Of a stretch of DNA of 64,000 nucleotides, positions 22,066 to 34,566 are shown in pieces. The DNA is taken from contig NC_135356.1 in the NCBI RefSeq assembly GCF_051622035.1, positions 25,450,839 through 25,514,838 on the forward strand, read 5' to 3'. The position numbers were made by a program, and so were the translations under genes. This DNA is from Arctopsyche grandis (Eukaryota; Arthropoda; Insecta; Trichoptera; Hydropsychidae). The notes under the pieces were generated by a model that saw only the letters and a program-made list of their open reading frames with translations, was not told where the DNA came from and did not search any database. Position 1 is the first letter of the stretch, and each line of letters begins with the position of its first letter.

Positions 22066-24818
22066 GCGATTGCAGCCAGTTTTTTGTGCTAATATGTGAT
22101 CTCATTTTACAAGTTATATGTACTTGTGCATTGCAAATATTTATTACTCTTAACCATACTTCTAATTACATATTATTTGTTATATGTAGATATTCTCACC
22201 TATCGATTTGTTTGTGTGTTATCGTTTATTAATGTATTGTATAATAGTCGGGTAATAGCTGTAAAGTTTGAACTCTATTGTATAAGAAAATAATATTAAT
22301 TTATATATCAACCAAAAAATATTTATATTGTTCTAGAATACTATGAACTTTAAGTTATTTTATATATTCATGAGAATTATGTTTATAGTTTTTAGATCTC
22401 TTACGTAGAAATATATAATTGACAGTTGTGATATATATGCATATATAACAATATATAAATCAACTTCAAATTAAAGTTTCATTTAAATGAAGTTTCAATA
22501 TCATACAATTCATGATTATGTTTTAAGAATACTTGTGATGTAAATGGCATGTTGTCAATCTGTTATTGATGCTGAATATTTTGCCGCACGCATTCAAAGT
22601 CGCTGGAATTGGCAAACTTTCCAATGTATTTATGCACATTTTATGTTTAAACTTTTTTTAATGATCTTTTTATTTGTCTCTGTTGAGGTCCATCCTTTGG
22701 TTAGAGTCGATGTTAGACGATTGATAAGCAATATTGTTTTAGGAATGCCTTAGAATGCAATCCCATATACATACATATCTTCACCAGTTCGTGTATCACG
22801 AATATTTCATTTGTTTATAAAAATTTTACATCTTTCAATTTTGGATTCAGAAAAATGGTCATCTTATGGTTATCAATTATTTCAAACTTTGTATTTAGCA
22901 ATCGGAGAGCTGCTTATTTTAAACACACTAGAATAGCCAATTTGTCACTTTTAATGGTACAATAACTTTTCTTTTGAAGAAATATGTATATCACTAAGAA
23001 TGAATTATGTACTTTTGATTTAGATTCTTATAACAACCTTAAGAGATTTTGATAAATTTCACATAACTTTGATTTGAGTTATTTGTTTATTTTCTCAGCA
23101 GCGATAGTTAACAATTTATTTATGATAGCTTCAATGTCATTTGCAGAATTTATACAAAGGAATATTTTAGGATTATCCTGTATGACTAAATTCCCAGCAA
23201 TATCACGACACCACATATTCACTTAAAACAATTATGATTTTTGGCATAACTTCTGTAGAATTTTCAGGCACAGCTGCCATGCCATATCCAGAGAGATTGT
23301 TGTTTTAGTTTAAGAATAAGTCATCCAAATGCTGATGGCCAGTGCCTAATTTTGGCTTATTAAGATGAATTTAATTATTTGTTTAATGTATACGATAACG
23401 TCCAGCATTATTACTCTGTAGTTATTCATTGTTTGCTAGGATGCCTATGATATCGACTTTTCCTACTTTTGATCTTTACTTTATCTAATAAACAATCTTC
23501 CAATACATAACGTAGTTATACTATATGTACTAGACAGGCATATGAAGATATGAAATTAGTTTAAAAGTTATATAATACAGATTTTTAAATTGTATAGTAA
23601 CATATCTAGATATCCCTCGTAACCAGATTCTTTTATGGATGACAAATCAATGGAATTCTCATTGGGTCCAATTTACCATGAATCTATCGAGTACGATTTA
23701 ACTGTACATTGAGAAAAATACTTTGTATCTTAAAAAAAATGTTTGTGCATTAAAAATTTGCATTATTGTCGGTGCATTAAACAATCTCGTATTGTGCATC
23801 GAATAAAATATTTTGGTATTATAAAGTGACCATGAAAAAATAGATTTTAGCATTAGAATGGATTCTTATTGGTCTTCCTTACTGTCAAAAGTGTTTACTT
23901 TTGTTTCTCACTAGTGAAATGTAATCTTAAATAAATAAAACCAACCCTAACTTTACCTAACCTAACGTTAGTTCGTATTTTGGTATTCGTGACGTTGCCG
24001 ATAAAGTTCATCTTTCAGTTTAATGCACATTTTATCCACTTTTTAAGTAGCAAATATTTTTTTCAATGATCGAAGCAAACTTTCTAATGCAACCTGTATC
24101 CGTCATTTAGAACTGCACACAAATTTTTTGTAATGTACATAAACTTTTTTTAAATTGCTTTTTTAAATGCACATTTATTTTATAAAATAGACGTTTAAAT
24201 TGTTCCCGAATCTAACCAAGGTTATTAGGGGTAGAGTGTCTATTCCCGAAAAGCAGAAAAACTTACTGGATGTATATTAAATTAACCAGAAAGAGTGATA
24301 TATGTATAGTATGTAGACAGTATAGAGAACATAATATTCAAATACAATTTATATCTGAAATTAACATTTTGTAACCTGGTGTATTCAAATATATAATATC
24401 AATCTGGAGAGTAATGAGGGTGCAAGGGTTGGTGAACATGGAAAATTAGAAAACGTCATATTAAAATATAAAACGGGAGTTCAACTTTTATTTTGAAAAT
24501 ACTAGTGTATTTACATTGTACGAATGACACTTAGTTTTATAATGTAACATTGTAGTGGGATCACTTCAAATTAATAAGATAAACTATGAAAGAAAATAAT
24601 AAAGAATATTCATTTGAGACGCTATCGTACAATCATACAATTGTTTATCCGTTGGTGGTTGTTTCAACTCCCAATACGGCAAGCGGAATGTGCTTCGGGA
24701 TTCATATAAAAAAGGTTATTTGAAACGTATATAATAACTTAATTCGAGCTATTCAGGTTCGGCGTAGCCTTCACATTAATAAATATTAGAATAAATCATT
24801 CTATATCACAACATAAGA
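22066..24818. other. Gene-free interval between the syntaxin and Golgi-protein genes (convergent 3' ends)
   Basis: AT-rich sequence with no recognised exons. The two genes converge here, so part is probably 3'UTR of one or both. The dispersed repeat with AACCTAACCT recurs at 23929-23966. Confidence 0.5.
23929..23966 (+). repeat. Dispersed repeat containing CCTAACCTAACG
   Basis: Second copy of the 5745-5790 sequence (TCTTAAATAAATAAAACCAA followed by CCCTAAC), same strand. Confidence 0.5.
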
Positions 24819-27800
24819 TCATTTTTTATTATTAGGATCATCTACAGCTTCAACACGCGGATAGACGTAATCACCTGGATCATCTGAAAATCAATATTCA
24901 TATAATATAATACAATTTAAAATTATAATATGATTCTATCAGTTCACTAACCATCATCTTCTCCATTCTCATTGTTGACGGGATCGCCATTATTTTGACT
25001 CAGGTTAACATCGTCAACTTCGTCCTTTTTGTTGTCATCTAGTTTTACTAGCACACCATCCTCCTTTGGTGACTTCTTTGCTAGGTGCTTCACATCGGTA
25101 TTTTTGAGATTATTACCGTCCCCAATCGGAGCATCTTCACCCAAAAAAGAGTCAACAATGTCTTTCGATTTTTCATCAGGATTTTCTCCGAAGCTCAGTT
25201 TGTCGTGTAGTAATTTGGCCAAATAATTTTGATTTTCTTGAGACAATTTCACTTTGTATCTATTTGGTGGCAATTTATCATCTTGTTTTTCCATTTCAGC
25301 AGTGTTGAAATTTCTCTCTTTGTCCTCGTTTTCAATCTGTTTGGCTAGAAAATTTATATTTTTCTCATTCATATTGTCATCGACGGGTAATTCAGGTGCG
25401 ACTCCATTAGGAATTTCTGGCTTTTTCAAGTTGTATCTCTTTTCCTCCAAGTCCACAATTCGAAATGAATTTGTAAAATTTGACTCTGGATTACTTTTAG
25501 AAAATCCTACATTGTTATTTGAAAGTGAACTTTTTAGCTGATCAGTTTTTATGCCATTGTTTATATTCATCTGAAACATAAGCATTGTTATTATAGACAT
25601 AATAATGGAATTCATGAAATTGTTAATAATAAAATATGAAAGTGGTTGAAACAGAGTCGTCATATGGATGAATAAAAAGACAAATATAAAAGAATATATA
25701 TATAGATTTTTAAAGTAAAAATTAATATGTAAATAGTTTTACCTTGGTAGGAGAAATAATAGGCACGACATATACATCTTCAGATATTTTAATTTGCTTA
25801 CTAATATTTCTATTTTCAACATTGTACGATACATATGACGATTTGCGTTCTGGTTTAACATGCGAATCAGAAATTTGCTAAAACATACGATAACTCTGTG
25901 AGGCTGAATTTTGTTATACATACATACATATATGATTAAGTACAAAAAAAAATACACATACTTTTATTCGCATTTGAAGCATGTCATTTTCTATTCTCAA
26001 AACGCTTATGGTCGATGTTAATTTCTCTATTTTCTCTTCGTATGTTTTTTCAAAGTCATTTTTTGTAGAAATTGCTTCTGCATATTGACTCTGAATTAAA
26101 AAAATAAGTAATAATGTGAAAAATCCAGGATTAAAAGTCTTTATAATAACAATTTATCAAACGGCGCTAATTATACATGTACATTATATCATAAACTTCA
26201 ATCATTTCACTAGAGCTTTTGCAAATACCAAGAATTGTTTTTATTTTTACATACATATATACCAGGAAGGCCTAACAGGTAAACCGCAATACGCTTTCCT
26301 GGCCAATTACAACCAATGCAGCATTTTTATTACACAAGTCGCTGAATTATGAGACATTGAAAATCTCGAAATTAACGAGACATCATGAATTTAAACTTGT
26401 ACATAAATTTTTATTGTATATAAATCATACTCAAATAGTCGTAACATAGTAGGTAGGATAGTTTTTATCGGAGCATTGCAGTACAAATATAATATAAAAA
26501 TTGTACATTGTTAGTCTAATTGGCAAAATTGTGTTAATTTATGTAGTTTGAAAATAATTTTGTTACCAGTAATTCGACGCTTTAGTCAATTGTTTGTATG
26601 TCATACAGATAGGTGCAACTTGCACACTCATATGTTTAAAATAATGTTAAGTGTCAATGTTAATTTTAAATCAATTATCTATTTTGTTCCGAATAAACTG
26701 GTTTATATTGATGGGCAAAATTTCTAGTTCAGTACATTATCAAAATTCGCAGCAGATTGATTTTTTTTCGCTTTACCTTTTCATCAATAGTGACTTTTAT
26801 ATGTACAACAAACTTAGTAAGGCGTTTAAAAACAATTATTTGCATCATATCTGTATGCAGTCTTACGTATATGTAAATTTTACATTGATGAAAAGAAATT
26901 AAACCCGCTGAGAAAGCTAAAGCTGAAAATAAATGAAAACGCGCAAAACATATTTGAAAATAAAGATATAATACATAAATAGTAAATATGTTTAATAGAA
27001 TTTAAAAAAATAGCTCATATATATGTATATGTATATTATGATAGAATTACGACATATTGTTAGGATAGAATCAGGACATTGGATAAATGAAAGAATATAT
27101 AGTAAAATATGATATAAATGTAAATTTTCGGAATATTGTTTTTAAAATATAAAATCGCTGTAGCAAAAATTCTATGTAGTCATTTATATAAATAAATAAA
27201 ATTAAATGTACAAATATATAATTACAAGATTGTATGTCAATGTGAAAAACTAATGCTTTAGAATACAGATAAACAAATAATACAGTGAAATTCTTTAATT
27301 AAGGCTGTTGTTTTGATTTCAAGCTTTTGAAAAAAACGAGGTTTATTTCATTTTCGAATAAATATTAATTTTTATATTTCAAATTGATAGTTCAAACCTA
27401 AAGTTTAGCCCTTTGAGTGCTGACGTCTTTTCTGTTGAAAGCCCGCCACGCTGAAAATTTCGCCAACATTTCCAACTAGAATTATTTTGAAATCCAAGTA
27501 TAAGAACTGTAGCTAATCCAAACAAACACTAGACAACTACCGCCGATGATTTCGATTTTTGTAAAGGTGTGTTTGGACTCTCTATTATATCTTGCAACAA
27601 TATAAAACAAGCAAAAGAAGTCTATTAATGAATCTATTTTTCCAAAACTAGTTCCATCTTCTTCATTGTTGTTCAAATGTAATGCTCACAATCTAAATGC
27701 CAAGCCACAAATCTAAAATACTCGGCCGTAAGGGATTTCCATCGAGAAATTCTGCTATGGTTATAAATTCAGAAATTCCGGTCTAAACCAGTCTTTATAA

Positions 27801-30800
27801 ACGTTGACAAATGAATGACACGGATTACACGACCCATGTTCAATGCATTTTTTTTTCAATTCTACCTGTAAAGGCTTAGTGGGTAGTATTCTTGTTAACG
27901 TTTTTCAGACCTATGGACTTGTTGGCAAAATGCTGATCGGCGTTGGTCAGCATTCAAAGGGTTAATATAGTTCTAGCTTTACAGAGTTTCACTGTACAAT
28001 CGTTGAATCGATGAAACAAAAATGGCGCAAAAACAAGGAATGTAATTACCTTGCAGTTATTTAATAAGTCACGCTCGGATTTTTGCGACTCTTTTATCTT
28101 CTCGTGCTCTCTAGTGAGGTTTTTGTATCCGCTCTGAAACAAAATTTCGAAAGTTGGTGATAATTGACGTTCATATGATAACTACGTGTATTAGAAAGCA
28201 CGTGTGTACTTGAACCACAGCACTATGTTGAAGTAGTTTTTCTTGCTCTTCTTGTTGATTGCGCAATGCAGATGCACAGTCTGCGTTCAAACTCCTTTCG
28301 GCAGCTAGAGAATGTTCGATTCGGTCCTTATATTCTATTATGGCTGGAATAGATAACACAAATATCGATATAAAATACATATTAGCATTTGATGGTATAT
28401 AAGGATTGGAGACATGAGCAAGTTTGTTTGGATTAAAGCTTATTGTATGTATGTACATGGATTTAAGCAACATATTATATCTCAACAGATTCGTCAAGAT
28501 TGTGGAAGGTTTAGCGTCAAATGATTTGACTAGTGTTTAAATTAAAGTTGAAAAGAAGAAAAAGGATTCATCGGTTACAAAATGTTAGTTGTGCTAGAAC
28601 AAATTTTACCGTCAAGCGTACATATTCAACAACTAACCTAATCACGATATTTTGATTTAATTTAAAAGATTGTTGTTTTTTGTTTTTCATTTTAAATGTT
28701 CTCTAGAATTGCCATGTACTATTCAAGTTTTTAGATTTTTGAAATATGGCAACTCTGGTCAATTTTTCCATACCCTTTTTTGAGTAACTGATCAGATTAA
28801 ACAGTATATATATGTATATGTGTATTGTCTAGTTAGTGTATGCATGTGGTGACCATATTTTTTTGGAGAAAATAAAAGGCATATAAAGAATCGTTTTTTA
28901 ACATAAAATAATGCTTTAAGTTATACATTTATTATAAAATCTACATTACATTTATTATAAAATCTTTTAGAATTTTAAACAATCATATTTAATCTTCATA
29001 ATTGAAATTTAAATGACATTGATTTTGATATTTTTCAAAACAATGAACTTTAATTATTTTTTTTTAATATAAATTTTAAAACTTTTAATAAATAAAAAAA
29101 ATGTATACAGCTCATTTAAAAGTTGCATTCGGTATAAATCAGAGTTGTGGAGTCGGATTAAAATTTGGTGACTCCCGACTTGTAATGATTCGACTACGAC
29201 TCCAACTTAATGATTTTAGTAAGATCAACTTTTCTTGTTGACGTATAAAATTATTAATAGTGATATTGCGGATATAAAAAAATCACTAAAAATGGACATG
29301 TAACCCAATTTATTGAATTATTGGTAATAAAATAGGTATAAACAAAAAGCAAGTACATTAATAGTGTATGTGTATGAATTTCATAAACAAACAAATCAAT
29401 TCAATAATAAAATAAGAGTAATAAGAACCCAAATTTCGTCAGACGAAAAAATCGAAAGCGAGCTAATAAGAGGCTTGTAAAAAAATGAGAATATAAAGGT
29501 ATGAGATGGAGGAAATAATCGGTTTTGGCCACAATACATCAAAATTCAAGGATTTTATTTATAATGTAATTTAAATTCATAATTTTTATAAAGAAATTAT
29601 TAAATTTCAATTTATCAGTGGATTTACTTCAATTAAGTTGTAGACTAGTTGAGACATCTAATATATAATTTTGAATATATGTAACTATGTAAGGTTTGGG
29701 TGGGAGCATCGAAAACAAAACAAAGTTTCAATGACGACAATATCGATATTGTTGAATATTATTTTTCTTTCAATTCAAATAAATGTTTACTATTAGATTA
29801 GCCATGTTTAAGCTGTTTACATTACAAATACCGAGCGAAGCCGGGTAAAACCACTATACCGTAATAAAGAAAATAATAAAAAATGACTCGGTTGTTTTTA
29901 TGACGCTTGCTTGAAATACTCCCACTCCACAGCCCTGGTATAAATGTATGCTCCAAATGTGTCTATATTTAATTTGATTTTTTCATTACTCTACATATTG
30001 TTCAATAATGAAAATATTCATTTAATGGGGGCATTAGATCCATGGAAAATTCAACGATTTTTTTAAATAAATTTTTTATTTAGAAAATGAATAAATTTTA
30101 AGGACAAAGTAGTGAAATAAAGGACGTATGCTCAGCGTATGTATGTATGCACTATCATAGTTCACACTGTGACTGTAACGCAGGGCCACGTCTAGGAGTT
30201 CAAACTTAAAGCAGCCACTCTTTAATTTGATCAGCTTTTGTAATAAATCATATTAATAAAAAAAACGAATTGCATGCGAGTAATGCAAAAATATTATGTT
30301 GTGATAAATATTGTGTGAGAAATAGTGTTTAAAATTTTAATCACAATAAAAATTTATCCAAGGAAACCAAAAGGTTTAGTTCTGAACAGGACCAGACGAC
30401 AACAGACACTGGACGTTTTCAAGTTCATTCATGATAATGTAGTGTTTTTATCCCCAATCCCACATCTAGGACATTGTCCTTTCGATGACCAACCAATACT
30501 CAACATCCTTGAAGAAATACATCTGGCAGTCGCAAAGATAATAGTACATAAAAAACATATTTCTAGACAACTTAAATAATATTTTCGACTCATTTCTTTC
30601 GGTCGCCTGTGTGCGTTTGCACACATTGGTACATATGGTGGGCGCGGTCCTGCTGTAACATGTATATACATATGTGTATACAAAGATTGATGTTTCTTTG
30701 TCTGTTATGCAAATCGCTTAGGACCATATGGTAAGTTATTTTCAACGTAGATGGGTATTAGACGGGGTCATAGCCCCACAAAGATTTTTATTTCAGGCAA

Positions 30801-31180
30801 GTTAATATTCAGTTGACATTCAAGGTTCAGATGCTTCATTGATACCCAAGAACGTAAATGTAAATACAACTATTCCATCAGTAATAATTCAAAAACAAAT
30901 CGCTGTGAAGCGAAAGTTTGTTTATAAAGGTATTTAACAATAGGTTTTCAGGAACCCCTAGAAACCTGCTGAACGATAGAACTGTATATGCACGTATATA
31001 CATATATAGTATGATTAGGTGTGTGTGTGAGAGGTTGTTACCTGTGAGTTGGGCGTGTTCGGCATGACAATGTTGTGTGTGCAGCATGTGCAGGTAGAGG
31101 AGGCCGATAACAGTGCATATTGCAGCTCCGTAAGCCACTAGACGGCCCCGAGCGCCGCGATGTCCGCGCAGCGCGCTCAT
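24819..31180 (-). CDS. Type II Golgi membrane protein, GOLIM4/GPP130-like (seven exons, 434 aa)
   Basis: Exons in transcript order: 31180-31042, 28343-28210, 28133-28050, 26090-25962, 25877-25743, 25570-24952, 24883-24819. They sum to 1305 nt and close in frame with GT-AG junctions. The start is ATG 31180; an in-frame GTG 12 nt upstream is ignored. Residues 1-13 are Arg-rich (RGHRGARGR), followed by a single hydrophobic span at about 14-31 (VAYGAAICTVIGLLYL), so the N-terminus is cytosolic and the rest lumenal. Residues 47-165 are coiled coil. EYKDRIEHSLAAER aligns with the YEHRSRLEKSLQKER region of GOLIM4. The remainder is a low-complexity, acidic, Asn/Lys-rich lumenal domain (exon 6), ending with a Tyr-Pro-Arg-Val tail. 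In vertebrates this family cycles cis-Golgi/endosome and takes part in cargo trafficking. The family call rests on topology, the first coiled-coil segment and acidic tail; GOLM1/CASC4 is the alternative. Upstream lies a piggyBac-interrupted inverted repeat, within 120 bp of the ATG. Confidence 0.72.
27405..27965. mobile_element. piggyBac-like nonautonomous element, copy 2 (uninterrupted)
   Basis: CCCTTTGAGTGCTGACG at the left and CAGCATTCAAAGGG at the right lie within TTAG (27405-27408) and TTAA (27962-27965). It is 553 bp, colinear with copy 1 (9550-10274) but lacks the nested MITE. It lies in an intron of the GOLIM4-like gene. Confidence 0.8.
28344..31041 (-). other. Intron 1 of the GOLIM4-like gene (2.7 kb), transposon-bearing
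   Basis: It holds the hAT-like element at 29140-29937. An 84-codon plus-strand frame at 30325-30579 has fairly normal composition (HLGHCPFDDQPILNIL) but matches nothing I recognise and has no support as a gene. Confidence 0.6.
29140..29937. mobile_element. hAT-type nonautonomous element with 8-bp TSD GTATAAAT
   Basis: CAGAGTTGTGGAGTCGG begins at 29140 and ACTCCCACTCCACAGCCCTG ends at 29937, imperfect inverted ends of hAT type (CA...TG with CAGRG). GTATAAAT is present on both sides (29132-29139, 29938-29945), the 8-bp duplication hAT elements make. The interior contains the repeat shared with 7150-7256 and the GAGCGAAGCCGGGTA motif. There is no transposase frame. Confidence 0.8.
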
Positions 31181-31339
31181 ACCGACTGACACTCGGGGCT
31201 ACCAACTGTCACAACATCGCCGTGTGCAACAATACTATCGAACGCCAGCCCCATGCTTTTCACCACGCGCAATTAAAATTACGGGAACATAGGGTGCGGT
31301 GCATCCGCTCTAAAATCGTCAGACAAATTGAACGACAGA
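31181..31339 (-). promoter_or_regulatory. Proximal 5' region of the GOLIM4-like gene
   Basis: About 160 bp, moderately GC-rich, sits between the start codon and the piggyBac insertion. The outermost ~45 bp (from 31295) already belong to the inverted repeat shared with 34281-34455. Core promoter elements were not identified with confidence. Confidence 0.4.
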
Positions 31340-32862
31340 TTAACCCATTTGAACCCACGCGGTCAGTTATGAACTTACACGATGTATGCCAGCGCGGTCA
31401 TTCACGGCATTTTACAATTTTGCGTCGTAAAATAAAGGGATCACTCAGGCCGGCCGTAAAACCTTTCGTTACGCTTGGTTAGATGTTGGTGATGAATTTT
31501 AAGAAAGTCACACGAAATTAAATCAGTTCCTTTTGGAGTTTTGAGGGAATAACATTGAGCGCTTTTCGACTTGCAGATATGTCGAAGAGAAAACATACGT
31601 AAGTTTTTTATTTTTACATATTTTTTATTTATCTTTATGTTTCTAATACAGTAGGACTTATTGTATAATATGCATAAGAGAAATTGCGTTTATATATCTC
31701 ATATTCCTGAAAAAAAAAAAAAAATCAAAAGTCGACGGAGTCGTATATGACTCCTTGGGATAATGACACATATTTTTTTCCAGAGAATGCAATTTTACTA
31801 CTGCAGAGTTACGGGAAGAAATTGATAATTGGGACGAGTCTCAACTTCCGGATTCCACATACATACATATTACCACCCCTGGAAACTGATATTCGGTTAA
31901 AGAAAAAAGTAGGGTGGAAATCAATCAACCATTTAGTATAAATATGGATAATAAATATATGGGTGGGGTTGATCAAATGGATAACCATATTTCTAACTAT
32001 AACATAAGTATTAGAGGGAAAAAATGGTACATGCCTATTCTGTTTTGGAACATCGATGTAGCTGTGAATAACGCTTGGATTCTAAGCAAAAGTTTTGGTT
32101 GTAAATTTGATAAATTAGGATTTATCAGACAGGTAACAGAGACGTTGTGCAAGTGTTATGGTCAAAAACGAAAACAATTGGTCCCATTCAGACCCGGCAA
32201 AGTTAATCAAAATCAAAAGGAAGTTGGAAGACATTTGATATTGGTTAAACAGAAAAGGAGAAATTGTGGACACTGTAAAAATAAAACGTTTTCCGCTTGT
32301 GATAACTGTGAAATTCCATTGCATGACAAATGTTTTGTACCGTATCATAATAATTAATTATTTTGTCTTCATGTATTTTGTTTTTACGACTTTTGAACCC
32401 AAAATCTCGTTTATGACATTTCTTCTTTTAAAAGGGTGCACCCTTTTTTTTGTTGACGATGTGTATATGTCACAATATATGTACCTACGTGTGTTATGTT
32501 ATGCGATTTGAAAATATCATTTTATCGAAGAGATGCGTGTTTGTTATTTTTAAAATTAATTTTATAAATTTCTTAACAATAAAATTACAAATAACCAGTG
32601 AGAAAGTATTATAACTGATTATGTGACTCCATTGTGATTTTTGTTTTATTTTAAAAAACATGTTTCATTAGCCCCAAAGGTCGTTCACGACACCACCTTG
32701 AAAAAAATTAAAAATGTTGAAAAATCAATTAATTATCCATCCCTATCCTATAAAAAATATTTCCCATGAAATAACTCAAAGATTTTGGAAAATAAACGAA
32801 AAAATAGTCCTGGGCACATGGGACATGTGTTTTCACGCGAGCTCTGGGTTCAAAAGGGTTAA
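31340..32862 (+). mobile_element. piggyBac-family transposon relic, TTAA target duplication
   Basis: TTAA at 31340-31343 and 32859-32862. Termini are CCCATTTGAACCCACGCG at the left and, as reverse complement of the right, CCCTTTTGAACCCAGAGC. The element is 1515 bp between the TTAAs, shorter than the usual 2-2.5 kb. It keeps a plausible original start (ATGTCGAAGAGAAAACATAC at 31578, then stop) and only the C-terminal third of the transposase, so it is an internally deleted copy, unable to move by itself. Confidence 0.88.
31914..32357 (+). pseudogene. C-terminal piece of a piggyBac transposase
   Basis: An open frame of about 147 codons starting at an internal non-ATG position. INQPFSINMDNKYMGGVDQM is the piggyBac DDE-domain block that carries the last catalytic Asp, followed by ISNYNISIRGKKWYMPILFW and an AWIL block, both typical. 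The end has the family's Cys-rich zinc-binding tail (CGHCKNKTFSACDNC, then HDKCF). The N-terminal domain and first catalytic Asp residues are missing; the preceding frame (31747-31941) does not supply them. It is a relic. Confidence 0.85.
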
Positions 32863-32988
32863 CGGACGGCTGCTTTAAATGCAATTCTCGTCTTCTCGAA
32901 TGATAGATTGCACATCAGATGACGGGTAACCTTTCGATGTGCACAGATGCAATTATTAAAATGGTAATTATTAAAATTGAGTTGGATC

Positions 32989-33152
32989 GGTCACACGTGA
33001 TCACCCGTCACACTAAAACTCGTCTTCTCAGTTTTCTCGTGACCGATTTTAGGGTGTGACCAGTTTTCTCGTGACGGGTGATCACGTGTGACCGATCTAG
33101 AGCGACCAGTTGTCCTGTGACCGGTTCACATTTGAATAGTAGTCCGTTTACC
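32989..33152. mobile_element. GGTTCGGTGATTA-family palindromic MITE (copy 6, one end truncated)
   Basis: GATCACCCGTCACACTAAAA, TTTTCTCGTGACCG, GACGGGTGATCACGTGTGAC, GACCGGTTCACATTTGAATA and AGTAGTCCGTTTACC are shared with the complete copy at 40865-41107. It abuts the inverted-repeat arm at 32988. Confidence 0.65.
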
Positions 33153-33309
33153 ATTTTTTTAAGTTTCTAATATGGTGAAGTTTCAAAAAATTCGTGTCAG
33201 TTAGATCCTTTTTGCACAATTTAGTGTGTAAAATACAAATATGTATTTTTCGACTTTTTAATATAACTTTTATATTTTGTTCACTATTCAATATCAGTAG
33301 CTAGGCGTC
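33151..33309 (+). repeat. 159-bp direct repeat, copy 1
   Basis: It runs from CCATTTTTTTAAGTTTC to AGTAGCTAGGCGTC and is repeated without visible differences at 34115-34273, same strand. Both copies follow a TTA-CC junction. Confidence 0.9.
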
Positions 33310-34114
33310 ACCTAGTTAAAAATATTCAATGTGGTCATTTCAACATGTTATTTATTACACAGGTGAATATGAAGGTTACCAAATATATCTCTTAATAATA
33401 ATTATTCGAAATATCTATTGTATTTCATAAAAAAGAATCTCTGAAAGATAATATGTAGGTATGTATGTATGTATGTATGTACATTTCGAAATAGTGTTTG
33501 AGATGAGTTGAATCAAAACTTTCAAGATTTCTGTTCTGTATTTTATTTCTAAATCACAAAACGAAACATACAAAAAAAATAAGAAATGCAGGATCAACTG
33601 TAACAATAACCATTATCAATGCATACAAACAGAGATATCAGAATGTGAAACAACGATAATAAAATATTTAGATAACATTTCATTTGCCGCTTTGACTATT
33701 CATATACATAAAGACAATGCAGATAAATTCCAACACACGATCTCAAAATCGCATTCTCAATCGCCGACATGAAAAATATTTCACACCGATAGATTTTTTA
33801 CATAACCTCAAAATTAAAAAACATACATATTTATATGCTTAACGTTTTGACTCGGGACTAGAATTTGGCATCAAAACCGAATCATTTCTTATTTTATTAC
33901 TCCATTCAATATAAACATAAATTTTAGTACATAAGAAAATAAATGCAATACTAATTCTTTGCTCTTTACAATTATTCACTATTGTTGATTGATAAATAAA
34001 AATGATGAGGTATGTTTTATTATAATATACACCACAAAAACATTTCAACAAGAAACTTCATCTAATCAGTGTTAGTGTAGCTTCAGAATGTCAGACGAGT
34101 GCCATTTTGTGTTA
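33310..34114. other. Spacer between direct repeats
   Basis: AT-rich, no gene recognised; includes a short GTATGTATGTAT run near 33460. Confidence 0.5.
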
Positions 34115-34273
34115 CCATTTTTTTAAGTTTCTAATATGGTGAAGTTTCAAAAAATTCGTGTCAGTTAGATCCTTTTTGCACAATTTAGTGTGTAAAATAC
34201 AAATATGTATTTTTCGACTTTTTAATATAACTTTTATATTTTGTTCACTATTCAATATCAGTAGCTAGGCGTC
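34115..34273 (+). repeat. 159-bp direct repeat, copy 2
   Basis: Same length and sequence as 33151-33309 as far as read by eye. It ends 7 bp before the right arm of the inverted repeat (34281). Confidence 0.9.
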
Positions 34274-34477
34274 TCAGAAAGATCCAACTCAATTTTAATA
34301 ATTACCATTTTAATAATTGCATCTGTGCACATCGAAAGGTTACCCGTCATCTGATGTGCAATCTATCATTCGAGAAGACGAGAATTGCATTTAAAGCAGC
34401 CGTCCGTTAATCTGTCGTTCAATTTGTCTGGCGATTTTAGAGCGGATGCACCGCATCCGAAATGTTTCGTATAGCTG

Positions 34478-34566
34478 TGGGGAGGGGGGGGGGGATGAAC
34501 AGCGATTGCATATGTGGTCGTCGGTCGTCGCCATCCCACCCCGTCGCGCGGGGTGGGGTGGGGTTT
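34478..34566. other. Isolated G-rich tract
   Basis: GGGGAGGGGGGGGGGG at about 34481, followed by a C-rich stretch and GCGGGGTGGGGTGGGG. It is very unlike the AT-rich surroundings, can form G-quadruplexes, and directly borders the inverted-repeat arm. Confidence 0.6.

Larger units (their letters stand above)
31295..34455. repeat. Inverted repeat, 175-bp arms, one arm split by a piggyBac element
   Basis: Left arm: 31295-31343 plus 32863-32988, total 175 nt once the piggyBac and one TTAA are removed. Right arm: 34281-34455, also 175 nt, reverse complement with very few mismatches (for example CGTCAGAC against CGCCAGAC). The right arm reads CAGCCGTCCGTTAATCTGTC with a single TTAA at the exact insertion point. 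Confidence 0.85.

Noticed and set aside
30325-30579. 84-codon plus-strand frame in the GOLIM4-like intron
   Set aside because: The composition is protein-like, but there is no recognised family or splice evidence. It is probably part of an old mobile element.
31178-31192. GTG four codons upstream as start of the Golgi protein
   Set aside because: Eukaryotic initiation prefers the in-frame ATG at 31180, which directly precedes the Arg-rich segment and membrane anchor.
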